Source of the DNA: Hofstenia miamia
Lineage: Eukaryota > Xenacoelomorpha > Acoela
Length of the DNA stretch: 64,000 bases
Direction of reading: 5' to 3'
Assembly: GCA_004352715.1 (NCBI GenBank)
Contig: SCFE01000044.1
Location: 1,621,236-1,685,235, forward strand
Shown: positions 12,401-25,140 of the stretch, piece by piece
Layout of the letters: each line of letters begins with the position of its first letter
Position numbering within the stretch: position 1 is the first letter of the stretch
Notes under the pieces: generated by a model
Database searches by the model: none
The model's input: only the letters and a program-made list of their open reading frames with translations
Told to the model about the DNA's origin: nothing
Position numbers and translations under genes: made by a program

Positions 12401-13496
12401 AGAATACCATAAGAAGTAAAATGTTTCTGTGATCGAATAAATAATTTACATTGGAAATGACTGATTTGATTGACTGAACCAACTTGCTTCATCAAAGGCT
12501 TTGGTGAGGTGTTTTGGTAGCCTCATTTTGTGGCGTACAGCATTTGAATTTGTAAATATTATAAACATATCTTTGAAATATAATATATTGGTTCAGAAAT
12601 ATTGAAATAGTGGTATTCTGTTTATAACCCCTGAACGAAAGGCCTGTCTTAGCAATGACAACGCTCTTACTGAGAGCACTCTGTTATTATAATAAACACC
12701 TCTTACTGTGTGTAATATAGGATGATGTAGATGACGTTTCTACAAATTAAGAAAATATTTATTAACAAGCTTAACAAATGAATAAATTGAATGTATATAT
12801 ATTTATATAATAGTCTTTAATTAAATCAGTAAATTACAACTGATTTATAGAATAAATAATACAGATTTAAAAATGATGAAAGATCGGAGATGTCTATCAG
12901 GAAATATTCGTAAATATTTCTCCTTATTTTGATACTGCACTCACCTCCACTCCCCTCCCCGAATTGGTTAATGTCCACCCCCCCCTTCCACCCCATTTTT
13001 CAAGCCCATTTTTTTCATTTCAGGTTATTCTACTGCAAATTGGCAGTTTTAATCTTGGAACTGCTCTATGTTTAACATGCTACCAAATCTCTAGGGCTTG
13101 CAGAATAATTTTTTGCATTGAAAATTTGATCTACATGTAATTTGTATAAATTTGTACTATCTTTCATCAAAATTATCATTAACTTTTTGTTAGCAAGAAT
13201 TACAATAACTTGTCATTCTTTTGACTATGACTTCAATTAATAAATTTTTAATTATATAAAATATTTTAATTTTTAAATTTGCAAAATTAACCCAAGAAAA
13301 TTTATGTTAACCAAAAAATCTAGCTATCTCCTACCTATACTAAAATAAAATAGTAATAATAATGATGAGAAAAAAATTTCCAGCCAAAAACTAACATTGC
13401 ATTTCATACAAATGACCGAGAGAATAAATTTGAAAAAATATTACGTTCACTGTTATTTGTATATAACAATTTGGAATACTAATATTTAATGTTTAG
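9287..13496 (+). other. Intron of the LRR gene (4,210 bp, GT-AG)
   Basis: The donor is gtaatg and the acceptor is tttaatgtttag. The intron holds a (TA)n microsatellite at about 9378-9437 and a C-rich pyrimidine tract at about 12946-12997. A small additional exon inside cannot be excluded, because exon 1 and exon 2 contribute few LRR units between them. No strong LRR-like frame was seen inside. Confidence 0.65.
9378..9437. repeat. (TA)n microsatellite
   Basis: Alternating TA, slightly interrupted, inside the LRR gene intron. Confidence 0.9.
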
Positions 13497-14386
13497 ATGA
13501 TTTCGACTCCCACATTAGTGTCACAATATACTATTCTTCCATATCAACATTTGACCAAGATCAATTAATCTGTGTAGATGAATTGGATCTGTCTCACAAT
13601 GACTTTAGCAAAGGATTCCCAAAGATCGACAAACTTTCAAATCTCATTTTTCTTCAATGCGACAATTGTAAGCTAGAATTCGTGCCAATGCAAATTCCAA
13701 ATACAATTCTGAGGGTATCATTTGAGAACAACTTGATAGCAAATATAACAAGTGCACATCGCATTCCATCTTTTACTAATGTAGAAATGTTGTCTTTTGC
13801 AAATAATAGAATCACATATATTGCTACCGACGCTTTTTATAGCATTCATACAAAAACCATAGGTGATGAAAAAATCGAAATTGACTTTACTAATAACAGA
13901 ATTCGATTCTTAGAACAATCGGTTTTCTATTACATGGCCGGCAACGAATTGGGACAAGGAGAAATTGAGGTGAACTTAAGTCAGAACCCAATTGAATGCA
14001 GCTGTTATATGCAATGGATTTTAAGCCTTAAGCAAGACATGCCTCACGTAAGCATTAAAGGCGAATGTCTTAGCCCTCCAGTGCTTAATTCCAGGGCTTT
14101 AAATTCATTAAAAGTTTCAGACTTCAATAATCTTCCACATTGCACAGTTAGTCCACTGTTTCTTCCACATACTCCTCGAAGTCAGAAAGTAGCATTTATG
14201 CTAGTTGCATTAACTAGTGTAACCGGGACAATATTATTGTTCGCTGCTATTCGACATTGGAATAAAATGAATAGAAAAAGGAAAAGGAAATATCGCAAAC
14301 TTGACGCCGCTGGTGCACAAATCGATAACTCTATTTATGTTGTTGGTGATGAGGAAAACCTTCACGTCACCGATACATACATGTAA
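13497..14386 (+). CDS. LRR type I membrane protein, terminal exon
   Basis: Begins after the AG at 13495-13496 in the phase required by exon 1 and ends at TAA 14384-14386. It encodes further leucine-rich repeats (LDLSHNDF, LSFANNRI, IDFTNNRI, VNLSQNPI). An LRR C-terminal cap follows at about residues 296-350 of the joined protein (NPIECSCYMQWI...GECLSPP...PHC). A single membrane helix lies at about 364-384 (VAFMLVALTSVTGTILLFAA), then a stop-transfer cluster (RHWNKMNRKRKRKYRK) and a short cytoplasmic tail ending DTYM. The topology is extracellular LRRs, one helix and a tail of about 45 residues with no recognised signalling domain. The partner is unknown; LRR proteins of this form act in adhesion, neuronal recognition or immunity. 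Confidence 0.8.
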
Positions 14387-15555
14387 TATTTATATCATAG
14401 CTGTTGTATTTTTATGGAATTGTTGAAATATTTGAATATTCATTGAAAAAGCTTACACTTAATATGTTATTTAGCTAAGCTATTAATTGGATATTTAAAT
14501 TTGTTGATTAATTTTTGAGATTCTACAAATGTCTATGAGACATATTTTTTCATATCTGAAGAATTTTAAAAACATGAATCCCATACATGAATGCAATTTA
14601 GTTCAATTGTTTAGTACTATGTTTTTATACACGATAACCAAATTTGCATATCAGGCTGCGATATCAAATGGCTGAGTGATTCCCACCAAAAGTTGTACAC
14701 AGTTTGGTGTGACTTTCAGCTCATTCTATTTTAAATTTCACATCCTACTATTATATTGCTTGCAGCTTTCTCCAATTGTTGTTCTCTTCCCTGACACAAT
14801 TTTCTGTAGTCCTCTAGTATTCTCCATTCATTGCACTTGACTGTCTCTCTGCCATCTGTACCCTCATTTGGTATGTCTTGCTTCCTGATCTTTCCTCTCC
14901 TTACACTTTAGCTACAAAATCTCCTCCGCACTCCTATTTATAGAGTTTGCAAATTTGAGTGTGTGAGAAGAGTGCAGAGAAAATGACATAACCGCTAAAA
15001 GCTAAAAAAATTGTTGTCAGAGTGTTAGTTTACTTGAAGAAACGTCCGCCAAATTGTCCTTAATACTAATCTGTCGGTATATTTAAATTTTCCATCTATG
15101 TGTGCATTGACAGCTTGCGCTGCTTGATGGAAAACAACTTATGCGACTCTCTTTTCAAGAGTAGGTAATATAAGAGTTCGGAATCCGTATAAATAGTTGC
15201 ATGTGACGTCGCTGCCAAGAAAAAAAATGTTCTTTTTGGTATACGTACATCACCCGTGTTTTATCAGAAAAATTAACATTTTAAAATATGCGTTTGTAAA
15301 TTTAAATATGCAGACATTTTTTCATGTAGATTTCGTCTGTTATCAATTGAATTAATTCATTAGCATATATGGACTTATTACATGTGAACAAAGTCCAAAT
15401 TTTGGAAGGCAGAATTTTCCACATTAAGTGTAATTATTTACAATTTTCATATTCTTAAAATCTTTATTAGAAAGTGTCAAACATACGTCTAGCTTAAAAT
15501 GGGGTACGTGGAGACATTTCATAATATATAAAAGAACTCATGTTATTCACATGCT
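14387..15555. other. Non-coding DNA downstream of the LRR gene
   Basis: Presumed 3' UTR followed by intergenic DNA. No canonical AATAAA lies immediately after the stop. A pyrimidine-rich stretch lies at about 14760-14935. No gene recognised. Confidence 0.5.
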
Positions 15556-15918
15556 TTAAATATAATTGTTATGGCAAGAAAAACCAAAAATGTATGTGCG
15601 ATTTCGAACTAATACATAATACATAAAATTATTTTCAAATGAAGAGTGTAGGAATGGGTTAATAATTGACTGAGGAATAGCATGTGCTTTCGGTTTACAA
15701 ATGACTTGAAAGTAAACAGGTACTTTGTCTGCTACCAGAGGTCTTAGACAGACCAGTGTAGAATATACATAGTCAAAGATGGTGAAATTGGTATAATTTA
15801 TTCGAACTAAGTCAACAGAGATTGGGTACTGATTGTGATTATAGACCAAGCAATTAAAAGGAGTAATTCGGCATTCAGTAAAATGGATAAATGAATTTGA
15901 AAGAAGTTTAAATTGCAT
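15556..15918 (-). CDS. Hypothetical 120-residue ORF
   Basis: A single uninterrupted minus-strand frame with an ATG start. It contains three potential N-glycosylation sites (NYT, NFT, NRT) and four cysteines, which would suit an extracellular domain, but no signal peptide or known motif is visible. It may be a chance frame in AT-rich DNA. Kept because it is long for this composition. Confidence 0.2.
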   Translation of the reverse strand: MQFKLLSNSFIHFTECRITPFNCLVYNHNQYPISVDLVRINYTNFTIFDYVYSTLVCLRPLVADKVPVYFQVICKPKAHAIPQSIINPFLHSSFENNFMYYVLVRNRTYIFGFSCHNNYI

Positions 15919-16089
15919 AAAATTGAGGAGTCACTATGAAATAAATGTCTCCGAAAGCTCCTGGGTTTGGGTCTTTTTCAGACTAAATTTTGAACTAACA
16001 CATATAAAATGAAGATATTTGATGTATAATCAACATATATAGCTCCGGTAAAAAATAAGAAAGAGAATTTTTACAACCTCTTATCAACG

Positions 16090-16925
16090 AAAACACGCAC
16101 AGTAACAAAATTTATATCAATCGATGGCAAATTAAGTTTAAAGAAATTAGACAGCTTTGCCTCAAGAGCGAACACATTTAAAAAATCTGTCGTGAATTGA
16201 GTCCATCAAAAATTCTCTGAATTCTTTTCCATATTGTTCTTCATGTTTCCCAAGCAGTTTCTATAGGTTAAAGATCTTTTGACTTTGCAGGTCACTGTAA
16301 AACATGGAGATTTTTTTCTCCCAAAAAAATTTGGGTATATCTTGAAGTACAGGGGGTCGCCCTCATCTTGCTAAAGAATCCATCCAGTCCGATAACACCG
16401 GTCCACAAATGGGATAAACTCCGCTAAGAAATAACTGTATACTTTGAACTGTCTACAATACCTCCTTCCATCATTTTCAGATAAAGAGCTTTATAATTCA
16501 AGGCACCCTAAATCATGAATTTTTGGAAAATTTTGAAGCTGGTTTGGGAGGCATTTTAGCTGTCGAAGACCAATGAGAAATGCTGTTTCTATGCAGCTGA
16601 AATATTGACTCATCGGTTATGAAAACATTTCTGACTTTGTTTCACAGAAGCTAGCCCGGTCTTCTTTTAGTTTTGTGTCACTAGAGGCACTTTTTTCGAA
16701 CGTCTTTGAGAGATCCCTGCCCTTTAAAGTGCTCGGAACACTTGTGATGTTGAGACAACTTTGTTATGGGTTTGTTGAAACTTTGAGTTCAAATGAGTGG
16801 TTGGGTTTTGTAAGGCAATTTTGACAAAACATTTTTGTTCATTTTCAGTCAATTTGAGAGCTCACCCACTTCCTTTCGTCCTTTTTAGCGTGTTCGTTTC
16901 AGTTAACTTTTTGAAGTTCATGTAG
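16090..16925 (-). pseudogene. Tc1-like transposase relic, near full catalytic region
   Basis: On the minus strand successive frames give ITDESIFQLHR-like sequence (first catalytic Asp region; here broken by a stop near 16620), then VYPICGPVLSDWMDSLAR, then a decayed second-Asp region near 16360. Near 16300-16240 it gives VLQ-stop-PAKSKDL-stop-PIETAWETMK, which corresponds to the conserved WPAxSPDLNPIENxW motif with the catalytic Glu. The order is that of a Tc1-family DD34E transposase. Many stops and frameshifts make it non-functional. A dispersed repeat (16945-17345) lies immediately upstream on the same strand and may be part of the same element. Confidence 0.65.
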
Positions 16926-16944
16926 AATGTTTTTGGGATCATCA

Positions 16945-17110
16945 TTACGAGAAATATTTTCTTGCTACGAAAAATTTATGTCGCGCGATGGCGTACGAAA
17001 ATTGATTTCGCGTGCTATCTTAACACATGGCATAAAAAATATTTTTCTACCGTCACGAAATCTTTCTGTATGGCGAAGCAATATGCATTGTAGTGCTGCT
17101 TTCCTCTAAG
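16945..17110. repeat. Dispersed repeat family, copy 1
   Basis: Shares gaaatctttctgtatggcga and the following agcaat, plus flanking sequence, with 17140-17345 and more loosely with 29250-29480. Related segments on both sides (gaaatatttt..., gtgctatctta, tgcattgtag, gctgc) are in the same order. Confidence 0.65.
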
Positions 17111-17139
17111 GAAATGCTTGTTAGATTATAGCGCAATTT

Positions 17140-17345
17140 GCATTTTATTCGTCCATATATTTTCTCGAGAATGCATAGAAAAAACAATATTTTTAGCGAT
17201 TACTCTAAATTGGGCTGCATTTTTCTATAGTCACGAAATCTTTCTGTATGGCGAAGCAATGTGCATTGTAGGGCTGCATTTTTTAAAGGAAATACTTGAT
17301 AGATTTTGGGGCAATTGGGACTTTATAGGCCCCATGACTTTTCTG
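17140..17345. repeat. Dispersed repeat family, copy 1b (tandem)
   Basis: Repeats the tatggcgaagcaat core of 17060-17085 and continues gctgcatttttt and aaaggaaatacttgatagat. That continuation is nearly identical to the copy at 29425-29462. Confidence 0.65.
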
Positions 17346-17962
17346 AGACATCTAAAAAAAATTTGTTTGGCATAAACTATATAAAAAATTATTTTTCCTG
17401 GACTTCCTTTAATGGAATCTGATTATATGTTATAAAGAGGTTCTAAACTGATCAATTTCATGTCAATTACTCACTGAGATTTTAGGGATAACATATTTTT
17501 CTCAATAGTTGAGGACTGTTTTTATAAAGAGTGTAGTCTATTTTTAGAGAACCATCGTACTATGAGCTTTCTACCTGCTTGTAGGGCTGATATGGGTACC
17601 AATTTAAATGATGGGGTGGGTACGGATAGAGAATAAAACTAGTAAAACATGAGCATAATGCAAAAAGACAATGTCAAGAAATTAACCATTTCTTATGGGA
17701 ACCTTAGTAACATGTTTGTCCTTCAATGATTAAAGACGCCCTAAAGCTCCTTATTATTGTTATACTGGAGTATAATTTTTGTTTCTGACAAATCGTAAAG
17801 TGTTTTTGAGATATAGAAATAACTTAGGGTGTAGGTATTTTCTCAATTCACATTAAAACAGGCTTTCCTTAATTATAAAAATGGAATAGAATTTCTACAT
17901 TTAGGTATTTATGTTTTTGTTTTACATCATAATGTTTCTAATAAATAAATGTGTAATACCAA
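17346..17962. other. Non-coding DNA
   Basis: Nothing recognised. Confidence 0.5.
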
Positions 17963-18298
17963 CAGGCGCGGTCCTAGAAGATTTCGAATGGGGGAGGGGG
18001 CTTCAATTTCTTATTTTATATTATAAAACGATTATATATTTGCAATTTATTCAAAATCTAATCATATTTGCTAGAAATTGCAATGATTTATGAGGTTCAC
18101 AAAACTTTAAGGTTTATATTTATACACATGAAAGCTAGTCTTTTAAAGACATTGATTATTGATGGCAGATCATAAAACTGTTCAAAAATGGTTCTATCGC
18201 ATGAAAAACACTAAAAAAATATTTTTTATTGAAATAATCACATATTATGCATAGATCGTTTGCGAAGGGAACGACCGTACTCGTTGAAGCCGCGCCTG
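17963..18298. mobile_element. Possible hAT-type MITE, 336 bp
   Basis: Begins caggcgcgg and ends ccgcgcctg, a 9-bp perfect inverted repeat. A G-rich run (gggggaggggg) lies just inside the left end, as in many hAT MITEs. The flanking octamers agree at only about 5 of 8 positions, so a target-site duplication is not established. Confidence 0.4.
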
Positions 18299-21189
18299 AG
18301 TATAAAATAGGTTACTTAAATATCAATTCTAGTATATTATTTTAGCTGCTACCAAAATGATCACAGCTAAACAAACAATCGTGTTAGATGATCAACGACA
18401 AAGACACTGTTTTTACATAATTTTGTATTTTGTTATTTATTCATTAGTTGTTGAAATTGAGCTTACGGGTATTCGGGTAGGCCTTCTCGGGTATGGATGC
18501 CCATGAACCTCTTACGGGCAGCTGTGAGTACAAAATACCCTATGGCAAGTTACAAAATGCAACTAAAGGTACTTTGTACCAGCCCAGTACTGACTTTTCT
18601 TCTGTTAACCTGCGCGGGGCTAGGGTTGCACTGAGTCATTGGGAAAGAACGGCTAAATTTGAAAAAATGACTATGACATAACAGTTGTAGTGAATGCTAT
18701 ATAATTTCATAAGCAACGTTTTGAAATTGTATATTAGTATCATATACTCTTGAAAGACTTCATTTAGAATTTTCAATTTCAGTGTGCACATTCTATTATA
18801 AGTTTCTAACATACCTTTACTTAATTTTGGTCTACAAGCCGTAAAATCGTGAAAATTTCCTAAGAAGTGTCATAGAAATGTGCCGAATTGGAATTGATTC
18901 GGTTGACCGGGATTCAGTCATGGCAGTGATTGGGCCTAAGTTTTCTGGTTATAGTTATTAAGGGCTAATGTGCAAAGACATTTCTAAAAATAAGCCTACC
19001 TAAAAGAAAAGAAGCGTTTCCTATTGAACCTAAGAACAATTAGCAGGGACTGACTGAACCACAGAACACATAAGTGCCTTAAAAATAGCTGCATAGGCAG
19101 GATTGCTGTTTTAAAATATTATTTAGAAAAATAGAAATTTATTGCAAAACTATGAAGAAAAAAATTAGATGTTTATAAACTGACTAGAACGTTTTTTTAG
19201 TAATTATATTCAAAATTAAAATGCATTTATATAATCATTAAATACTTCTAATTTATACAAATTTTAATGTTAACTCAATTTAACTTACAATGAAAAATTT
19301 CCTTTAGGTATATTAACTTAAATATTATAACTACATTTCTCACTTAACCATGTGCAGCCATTATTAAGGCTGACTAAGAAACTATGTTTCTCGTTGGCCA
19401 TAAGCATTAGTAAACTAATGCCCACATTTCAAAGCTTTTGTTTAGCATCGATGAGCCCCCCCCCNCCCCCCCCCTTGCAATAGCAGGCTCATAAATGCGT
19501 TCAACCAAGACTGCGTGTTGTGCACATTACACAATATGAGCATGTCTGGTTTTACAGCTACTAACTACTTCTGCCCCTAAAATAGTCTTCAATTTTCCCA
19601 CTCCCAACTTTCATTTATAAATGTAATAGAGTGAACTGCTAGTAACAAAGCAAAGTGTCATAATGATGTTGTCTTGGCGGTAAAATAAATCAGAATTGAA
19701 TTATTTAAAGTTTTGCAAATATTTTCGTTAACTTTGTTGTTTCTTAATTGTAAATAACCAATCAAGTTTATAAAATAGTTTGATTTGTAATATTATTATA
19801 CGTAATGTTTAAATATGTATATGTATCATCTGTACCATTTTATGTCATTTTTATCATTACAAAGAAAATATAAAAACAATGTTTTTTCAAGGTGTTTTAA
19901 GCATGTTTTTTCACTCTTGTTTAAAACAATTGTTTAAAACAGTGCAACCCTGTGCATAGGTATAGGGAAAAATAAATTACTGTTAGTAATTTATAACATA
20001 GACATTCATTATGCTTCTTCCGTTTTCTTAGGTTGAAATGAAATTAGAAAAATATGATACTGAAGAGTAGATATACAAATAGTAAACCTATCAGTTTTGT
20101 CTAGCCTGTCAAAAAGCGCAGCCTATTCACTTTCCCCAATAATATTTTCTCAATTCAATATCTGTAAATCTTCAAAATAATGAATGAACTACTTTACAAG
20201 AAAATTAATAAAGTTCTTGTCCCCATTTGGTGTGTTTACGGGTACGGTTGTTGATTGTACGTGATCACCTAAATGTGCTCGTCCTGAGCATGGCACATTA
20301 ATAAGGTGAAAAGACTTGTGTGCTGTCGTTGAAGGGATCTTATATTTGAAATTTTTGGCATTGACTATTTAACATCAAAAATTGGTCATCGAAGCATATT
20401 TTCAGGGCCATTTTCTATTTTTCTATAGAATTAATTCTTAACTACATAGTTTAGCCAACTCTACTTTCACAGGAGTTTATGGATGGCAAACTTTTTCCAT
20501 CATATCTGCACGATTTAATCAGCTCGACTTGCCAGAGCATTTAATAAGAATCCAGCATAAACGATAAATTCCAGAATCTTCCTCGAAAGCAATTAAGCGC
20601 GGCGATCCAGATTTTATCCTATTACATTCATTCTCCTCAAATTACTTTGTACATTGTTCAATGTAACTAGTTGAATGTAAAAAATCAGCTAGTGTTTTGC
20701 GCATACTTCATTATTACACAAAGTCAAATATATGACAATTGGCAGATTATCACTCACGTCCAATATGATTTCCCACATAATATTGATACTATTCTATGCA
20801 AATTTTCATATTTACGTCTGCGGAACATACAGCTAAAAAAATTAATTTTTCAGGATACATACAACTTAGCTTTGTACGTATAAAATAGTGAGTAATTATA
20901 TTTATAAATAGCCTGTAAACCAAAAGGTCCAAATGGCTTTGCACAACAGAATTAATAACATAAAACCAAAAACAATACTTAATAATACAAACGTAGTAAA
21001 TGTAAAAACTGAGGAGGCAAAAAAATTATAGCTGTAAATCATCAATGATCACTGTAGAAAATATCAAAGGATTTCATTGTCATAGACTGATATATTTTGT
21101 AACATACGCGCAGCTGAATGCCAGACCTTTTCAATCGAACAAGAAAATTAAGCTTTTGGAGGCTTTCATAACGAGGTATTTAGTGTTAC
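18299..21189. other. Non-coding DNA
   Basis: Contains a C homopolymer with one N at about 19456-19476. The short plus-strand frames at 18493-18681 and 20671-20883 show no family signature. Confidence 0.5.
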
Positions 21190-22050
21190 TTCCCCATCCT
21201 GAATAACAACGCCTAGGAGTTTGCCTAAACTTTTTTGGTAAATATGATAATCATCAAAAGAGATTTCGTCTGGTGTTTTGAAATCACGTAGAATGATACC
21301 GTTATTTCCTTACATTTCCTAGATTGAAATATCATACCGTTATTTTCACACCATTTAGTTACTTTTTTCAAAGTGTTTTCTGCACGACTGTTGACATTTC
21401 TAAGAGCTCCTCCCAAAAAGTTGTATCGTCCACATACTTCATTCTATTTTCAAAATTAATCAACAAGCCTTGAGGAATGCCAGCGTTAAAGATTTCCCAT
21501 TCCCAGTCAGAGAATGTTCCATCGAGAAGTTTGACTCTTTTTATTCTGTTTGACAAAAAGAAAATCAACCAATTTAACGTGTAAGCGCTAACGCCTATAC
21601 TTAGGAGCTTGTCTTTCAAGGACGGATGGGGAAATAAGTCAAAGGCTTTCTTAAAATCCAGCAAAAAATTCTCACATAAACTTCAGGATTCTCTAAGAAC
21701 AAGAGCCATTGATGGATGACTTCAATCAGGGCAAACGTTGTAGATTTGTTCTATATGGCTCAAAATTGTTAAGGATCAAGTGACCGTATGATCTTGCGCT
21801 GTAATTTATAATCTAGGTTGATATCCTCGATTATTTTAGAAATTTGTGAAGTTATGGATATCACTTCCAACAGTTGTGATGGGGCTTACTTTTTCAAGAC
21901 AAACAATGGTTGCTGCTGTAAACGGAGTTGCACAGCCTTTACGCAAAGACTGATTTATAAGATATGCTAGTTCGAGAGCAATTTCTTTGAGAAACCAACT
22001 ACGTATAAACGACCCATACTTATCCCGTCCAACCGCCTTTTTGAATCAAT
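21190..22050 (-). pseudogene. Non-LTR retrotransposon (CR1/L2-type LINE) reverse transcriptase relic
   Basis: Reading the minus strand downward, the following appear in order: a pre-RT segment with WFLKEIALELAYLINQSLRK and LEKVSPITT, RT motif A (LDFKKAFD, with the first catalytic Asp), LLSIGVSAYTLNWLIFFLSN, the GIPQG motif and motif C (KYVDDTT, catalytic Asp pair). After these comes the palm/thumb segment AENTLKKVTKWCENNGM followed by LLGVVIQDG. This order is that of CR1/L2/Rex-like LINEs. GIPQG runs almost straight into LLINFENRMKYVDD, so roughly 14 residues that normally lie between are deleted. Several stops and frameshifts add to this. The endonuclease domain is not present. Confidence 0.8.
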
Positions 22051-22255
22051 TTTCGTTAAGTAAATATACACAGAAAATTTATCAACTAGAGCTAGGCGCC
22101 AGTCGGCTGAGCCGCCGCCGCCGACGACATATTTTAGGTCAGCCAGCCACCGGAAAATTTAGACTGTTGAGTCGATTGATAACTAAAACTATATCAAGAC
22201 AAACAAGATGTGTCATAAAAAGGAAACCGCATTTAATTTCTTTGATGTGATGGTA

Positions 22256-24407
22256 GAGCTGCAACCGGGCCTGGTTTTTGAAAGCACGGTAGATTTTAAG
22301 CACCGTATGGCACGGTTTTTCAAAAATATTATTAGGCACGGCATGGCACGGTTTTCCAAAAATATCTAATTGTAGTAACAAATCAGACGAATACAAGTGT
22401 AATTGTTGTATTTTTGTTTGACAAACTCATTGTAAACAGAGATGGAATTGGATCGGATATCGGATCGTTTCGGGTCTGATCGGATACAGATCGTCTCAGA
22501 TCTACATTTTGAGAAAATTCCGGATCTGTTTCGGATCTAAGAATTTTTAATAATTGTCTATATTGTAAGTTTTATACACTATGCACATTTTTACATTGAA
22601 TGAATGTTCGTGATTATTATAATCACTAGTACAAAAGTTTTATAGAGCCATACCATTGGTATAGCAAACAAATGATGTTATTTTATTAAATGTTGCTTTT
22701 ATATAATTTAATATTTCTAATCCAATCTAGTATCCCATTTCAATGAAAAGCATTCAAAATTTATATTTAATCTCAAATTTAGCTTGAAAAAAAACAATTT
22801 TCCTGGCACGGATTTCAATGCACTCTACTACAATTTGTAGTGGTTTGCAATATATACTTTGGTTTGCTCTTAATTTGTCGTTTTTTGTGCTATTCCTGTT
22901 TTTATTTGGCTTTGCTACAAATTTCAATTAAGTTTTATCTTGTTGCTTGAAACAACTATATTTCTCAATTCATAGTAACATTGCAAAATGGTGATTTTTG
23001 GATGTGGATATAATAAAATTATTAGGGTTGTAATACCATAAGAAACTCAACTATTTAAACTCTATAAATATATTATGATTTTGTTAATGTAAATTTAAGA
23101 ATTAGATTACTACCAATAAGCAAAGAAATTAATTATTTAGAGTTTTGGCAAAGCAATTATCAATTTCCATTCATAATCAAAGTCGCGCTAATCAGAAACG
23201 GATTTGATTTTTGTGGTAGGACAATTACAGCTAAAAGAAACAACCTATTTCAAACATAGATGGATATTGACCGAACATTTTAGGCCTACTTTCTAGTTGA
23301 TAAAAACATTTCTTGAATTTTTTGGATTGTTTAACGAAATTGTAGCACTAGAAGAGTATTTGATACTATTGTAATATCTCAAATTTAACATTGATTTTAC
23401 AACACATTGCTTTTTATCTATATACGATTCCTTACATTTGAGTTGATTTGCATGCACTATTGTGTAAGTCCCATTTTACAAATACCTCGCTCCAAGAACG
23501 GCAATGTCCTCCTCGGTAGATCGTATCTGTTGATTTTTGATTTCAAAAAGGACAGTGTGGAAGCACTTAAAATTTTCTATTCGCATTTGAAAAGAACATA
23601 ATATATTTTAAGTCCATTTTTATTCATTTTTAGAATACTTATTTATATTCATATCCGTTTCAGTTCGAAAACTATTTTTTTTAAAATTCGGATCGCATTG
23701 GATTCTAAATTTTTTCGATCGGATTCCATCTCTGCTGTAAATGTTGGAAAAAACAAACAGATTCCTAAAACATAAGTATGCACCCGATTCTATATAAACT
23801 TATTATGATCTGCTTCCATTAACGTAATGTGTCTCAAAAATTATCACCAAAGCATGCATATTTACTAGAAGTAAACAGTGAAAAACAAGAAATTTATTTT
23901 TGAAAAAGTGTTGTTATAAGATTTATTTATTCTAAATTTAATTAAATGTATGCTATTCTAACAGTACAGTATGGACATTTAAATAAAGTTTACTAATATA
24001 TTCCAAAAATAATGTAATAATTAGAACATGGACTATAAACTTAGAAACATTAAATTACATGTTGTAAATTGTTCATTATGTACTAAATATGTCTCGGGAC
24101 AGTTCGACAAAAATCGTAAAACATAATATCTAATACATCTGTAAGGAATGATTTGAAATTCTGCAAAAAGTCAACAGGAACTATATGGCATCACGGCGTG
24201 AATGAGAATACGAATATTGTTGTTGCATTTTAAAAATTCTCGCAATGCAATTTCTATGCAAATCTATTGCTAAGAATCATTTGTATTATTAAACATGAAC
24301 TAGCATTTAATATTATGAACAGAACATTGTATAAAATAATTTGAGTTTTAGACACTAGCATATTCCATAGATTTGAGTCAAGACACGACACGGCACGGTT
24401 GCAGCTC
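22256..24407. mobile_element. hAT-like non-autonomous element (outer, about 2.15 kb)
   Basis: The left end gagctgcaaccg (22256-22267) is an exact inverted repeat of cggttgcagctc (24396-24407). Subterminal copies of a ggcacgg motif occur near both ends (22287-22345 and 24387-24398), as in hAT elements. Flanks are gtgatggta on the left and gtgtggta after one base on the right, possibly a degraded 8-bp duplication. No transposase frame is seen. About 1.3 kb of its interior is another element (22437-23734). Confidence 0.55.
22437..23734. mobile_element. hAT-like element nested in the outer element (about 1.3 kb)
   Basis: Begins cagagatggaat and ends attccatctctg, an inverted repeat of 12 bases that continues more loosely (ggatcgg against cgatcgg). 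Many ggatcgg/ggatctg copies follow the left end, typical subterminal repeats. Flanks attgtaaa and ctgtaaat share tgtaaa, consistent with a target duplication placed one base off. The plus-strand frame at 23407-23601 (64 residues) has no recognised motif. Confidence 0.6.
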
Positions 24408-24849
24408 GGTGTGGTAGTGACGTTTTACATGGATTAGTTATTCTTTCCAACGTTGACCTTTTTTATTACGTTTTATTATGTTTTTTACTACGTTAAATAT
24501 GCTATAGTTTTTTTGTTGTTTTTATCAATTTTAGTTTAGGTTATATCTTATTAATCAGATTGCCTGTGGGTGCATGATGAACCATTTCGCAGATAGTCTC
24601 ACAACATTGCTTGCATCATATACGATTTTTACAGGGCTATATAATATAACGATGTATTTTTATATTGCGCACATATTTGTAATTGTAGTTCAAAGAGTTC
24701 TGTTTTCAGCAATTTCTTAAAACTTGATAAATTTTTTGCAGTTCTGGTATTTGCACTAAGATTGCTGAAAATTTTGCACCAGCAATTAAAATCGATCTTT
24801 TTGATTCAATATATTTATGATTTCCAATTTGTATCAAATATTGTCTAAA
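24408..24849. other. Non-coding DNA
   Basis: Nothing recognised. Confidence 0.5.
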
Positions 24850-25140
24850 AGTTTTCTTATTTAAATAATCAAAAACAACTAAACACTTAAATGTGTAGTA
24901 GCATTATCATGAATTGCCTTGAAGATTATTATGCAAATTTTATATTTTATGCAATAGGAAATCTTTAACCAATGAAGTTGAATGATTTCAGGACTGATAT
25001 GGTCCATCCTTTTTAAATCAAAAACAAAGCGTACACAGTTATTTTGAATTCTTTGAAGTTTCTGTATTAAAATATTGTCCATACCAAGAAAACAGGCATT
25101 ACAGTAGTTTAATTTAGCTTGAATTCATGTTCTGACGAGT
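24850..25140 (-). pseudogene. LINE (CR1/L2-type) C-terminal fragment
   Basis: The minus strand encodes AKLNYCNACFLGMDN, then LQRIQNNCVRFVF, HISPEIIQLHWLKISYCIKY and KICIIIFKAIHDNA. This is the highly characteristic post-RT C-terminal region of CR1/L2 LINEs (LDYCNxL, LQxxQNxAAR, HWLPVxxRIxYK, FKxxHG). It may be the missing 3' part of a LINE of the same family as 21190-22050, but the two are separated by the nested hAT elements and other DNA, so they may be independent copies. Confidence 0.8.

Noticed and set aside
18493-18681. 62-codon plus-strand ORF
   Set aside because: Short, no motif, no splice context.
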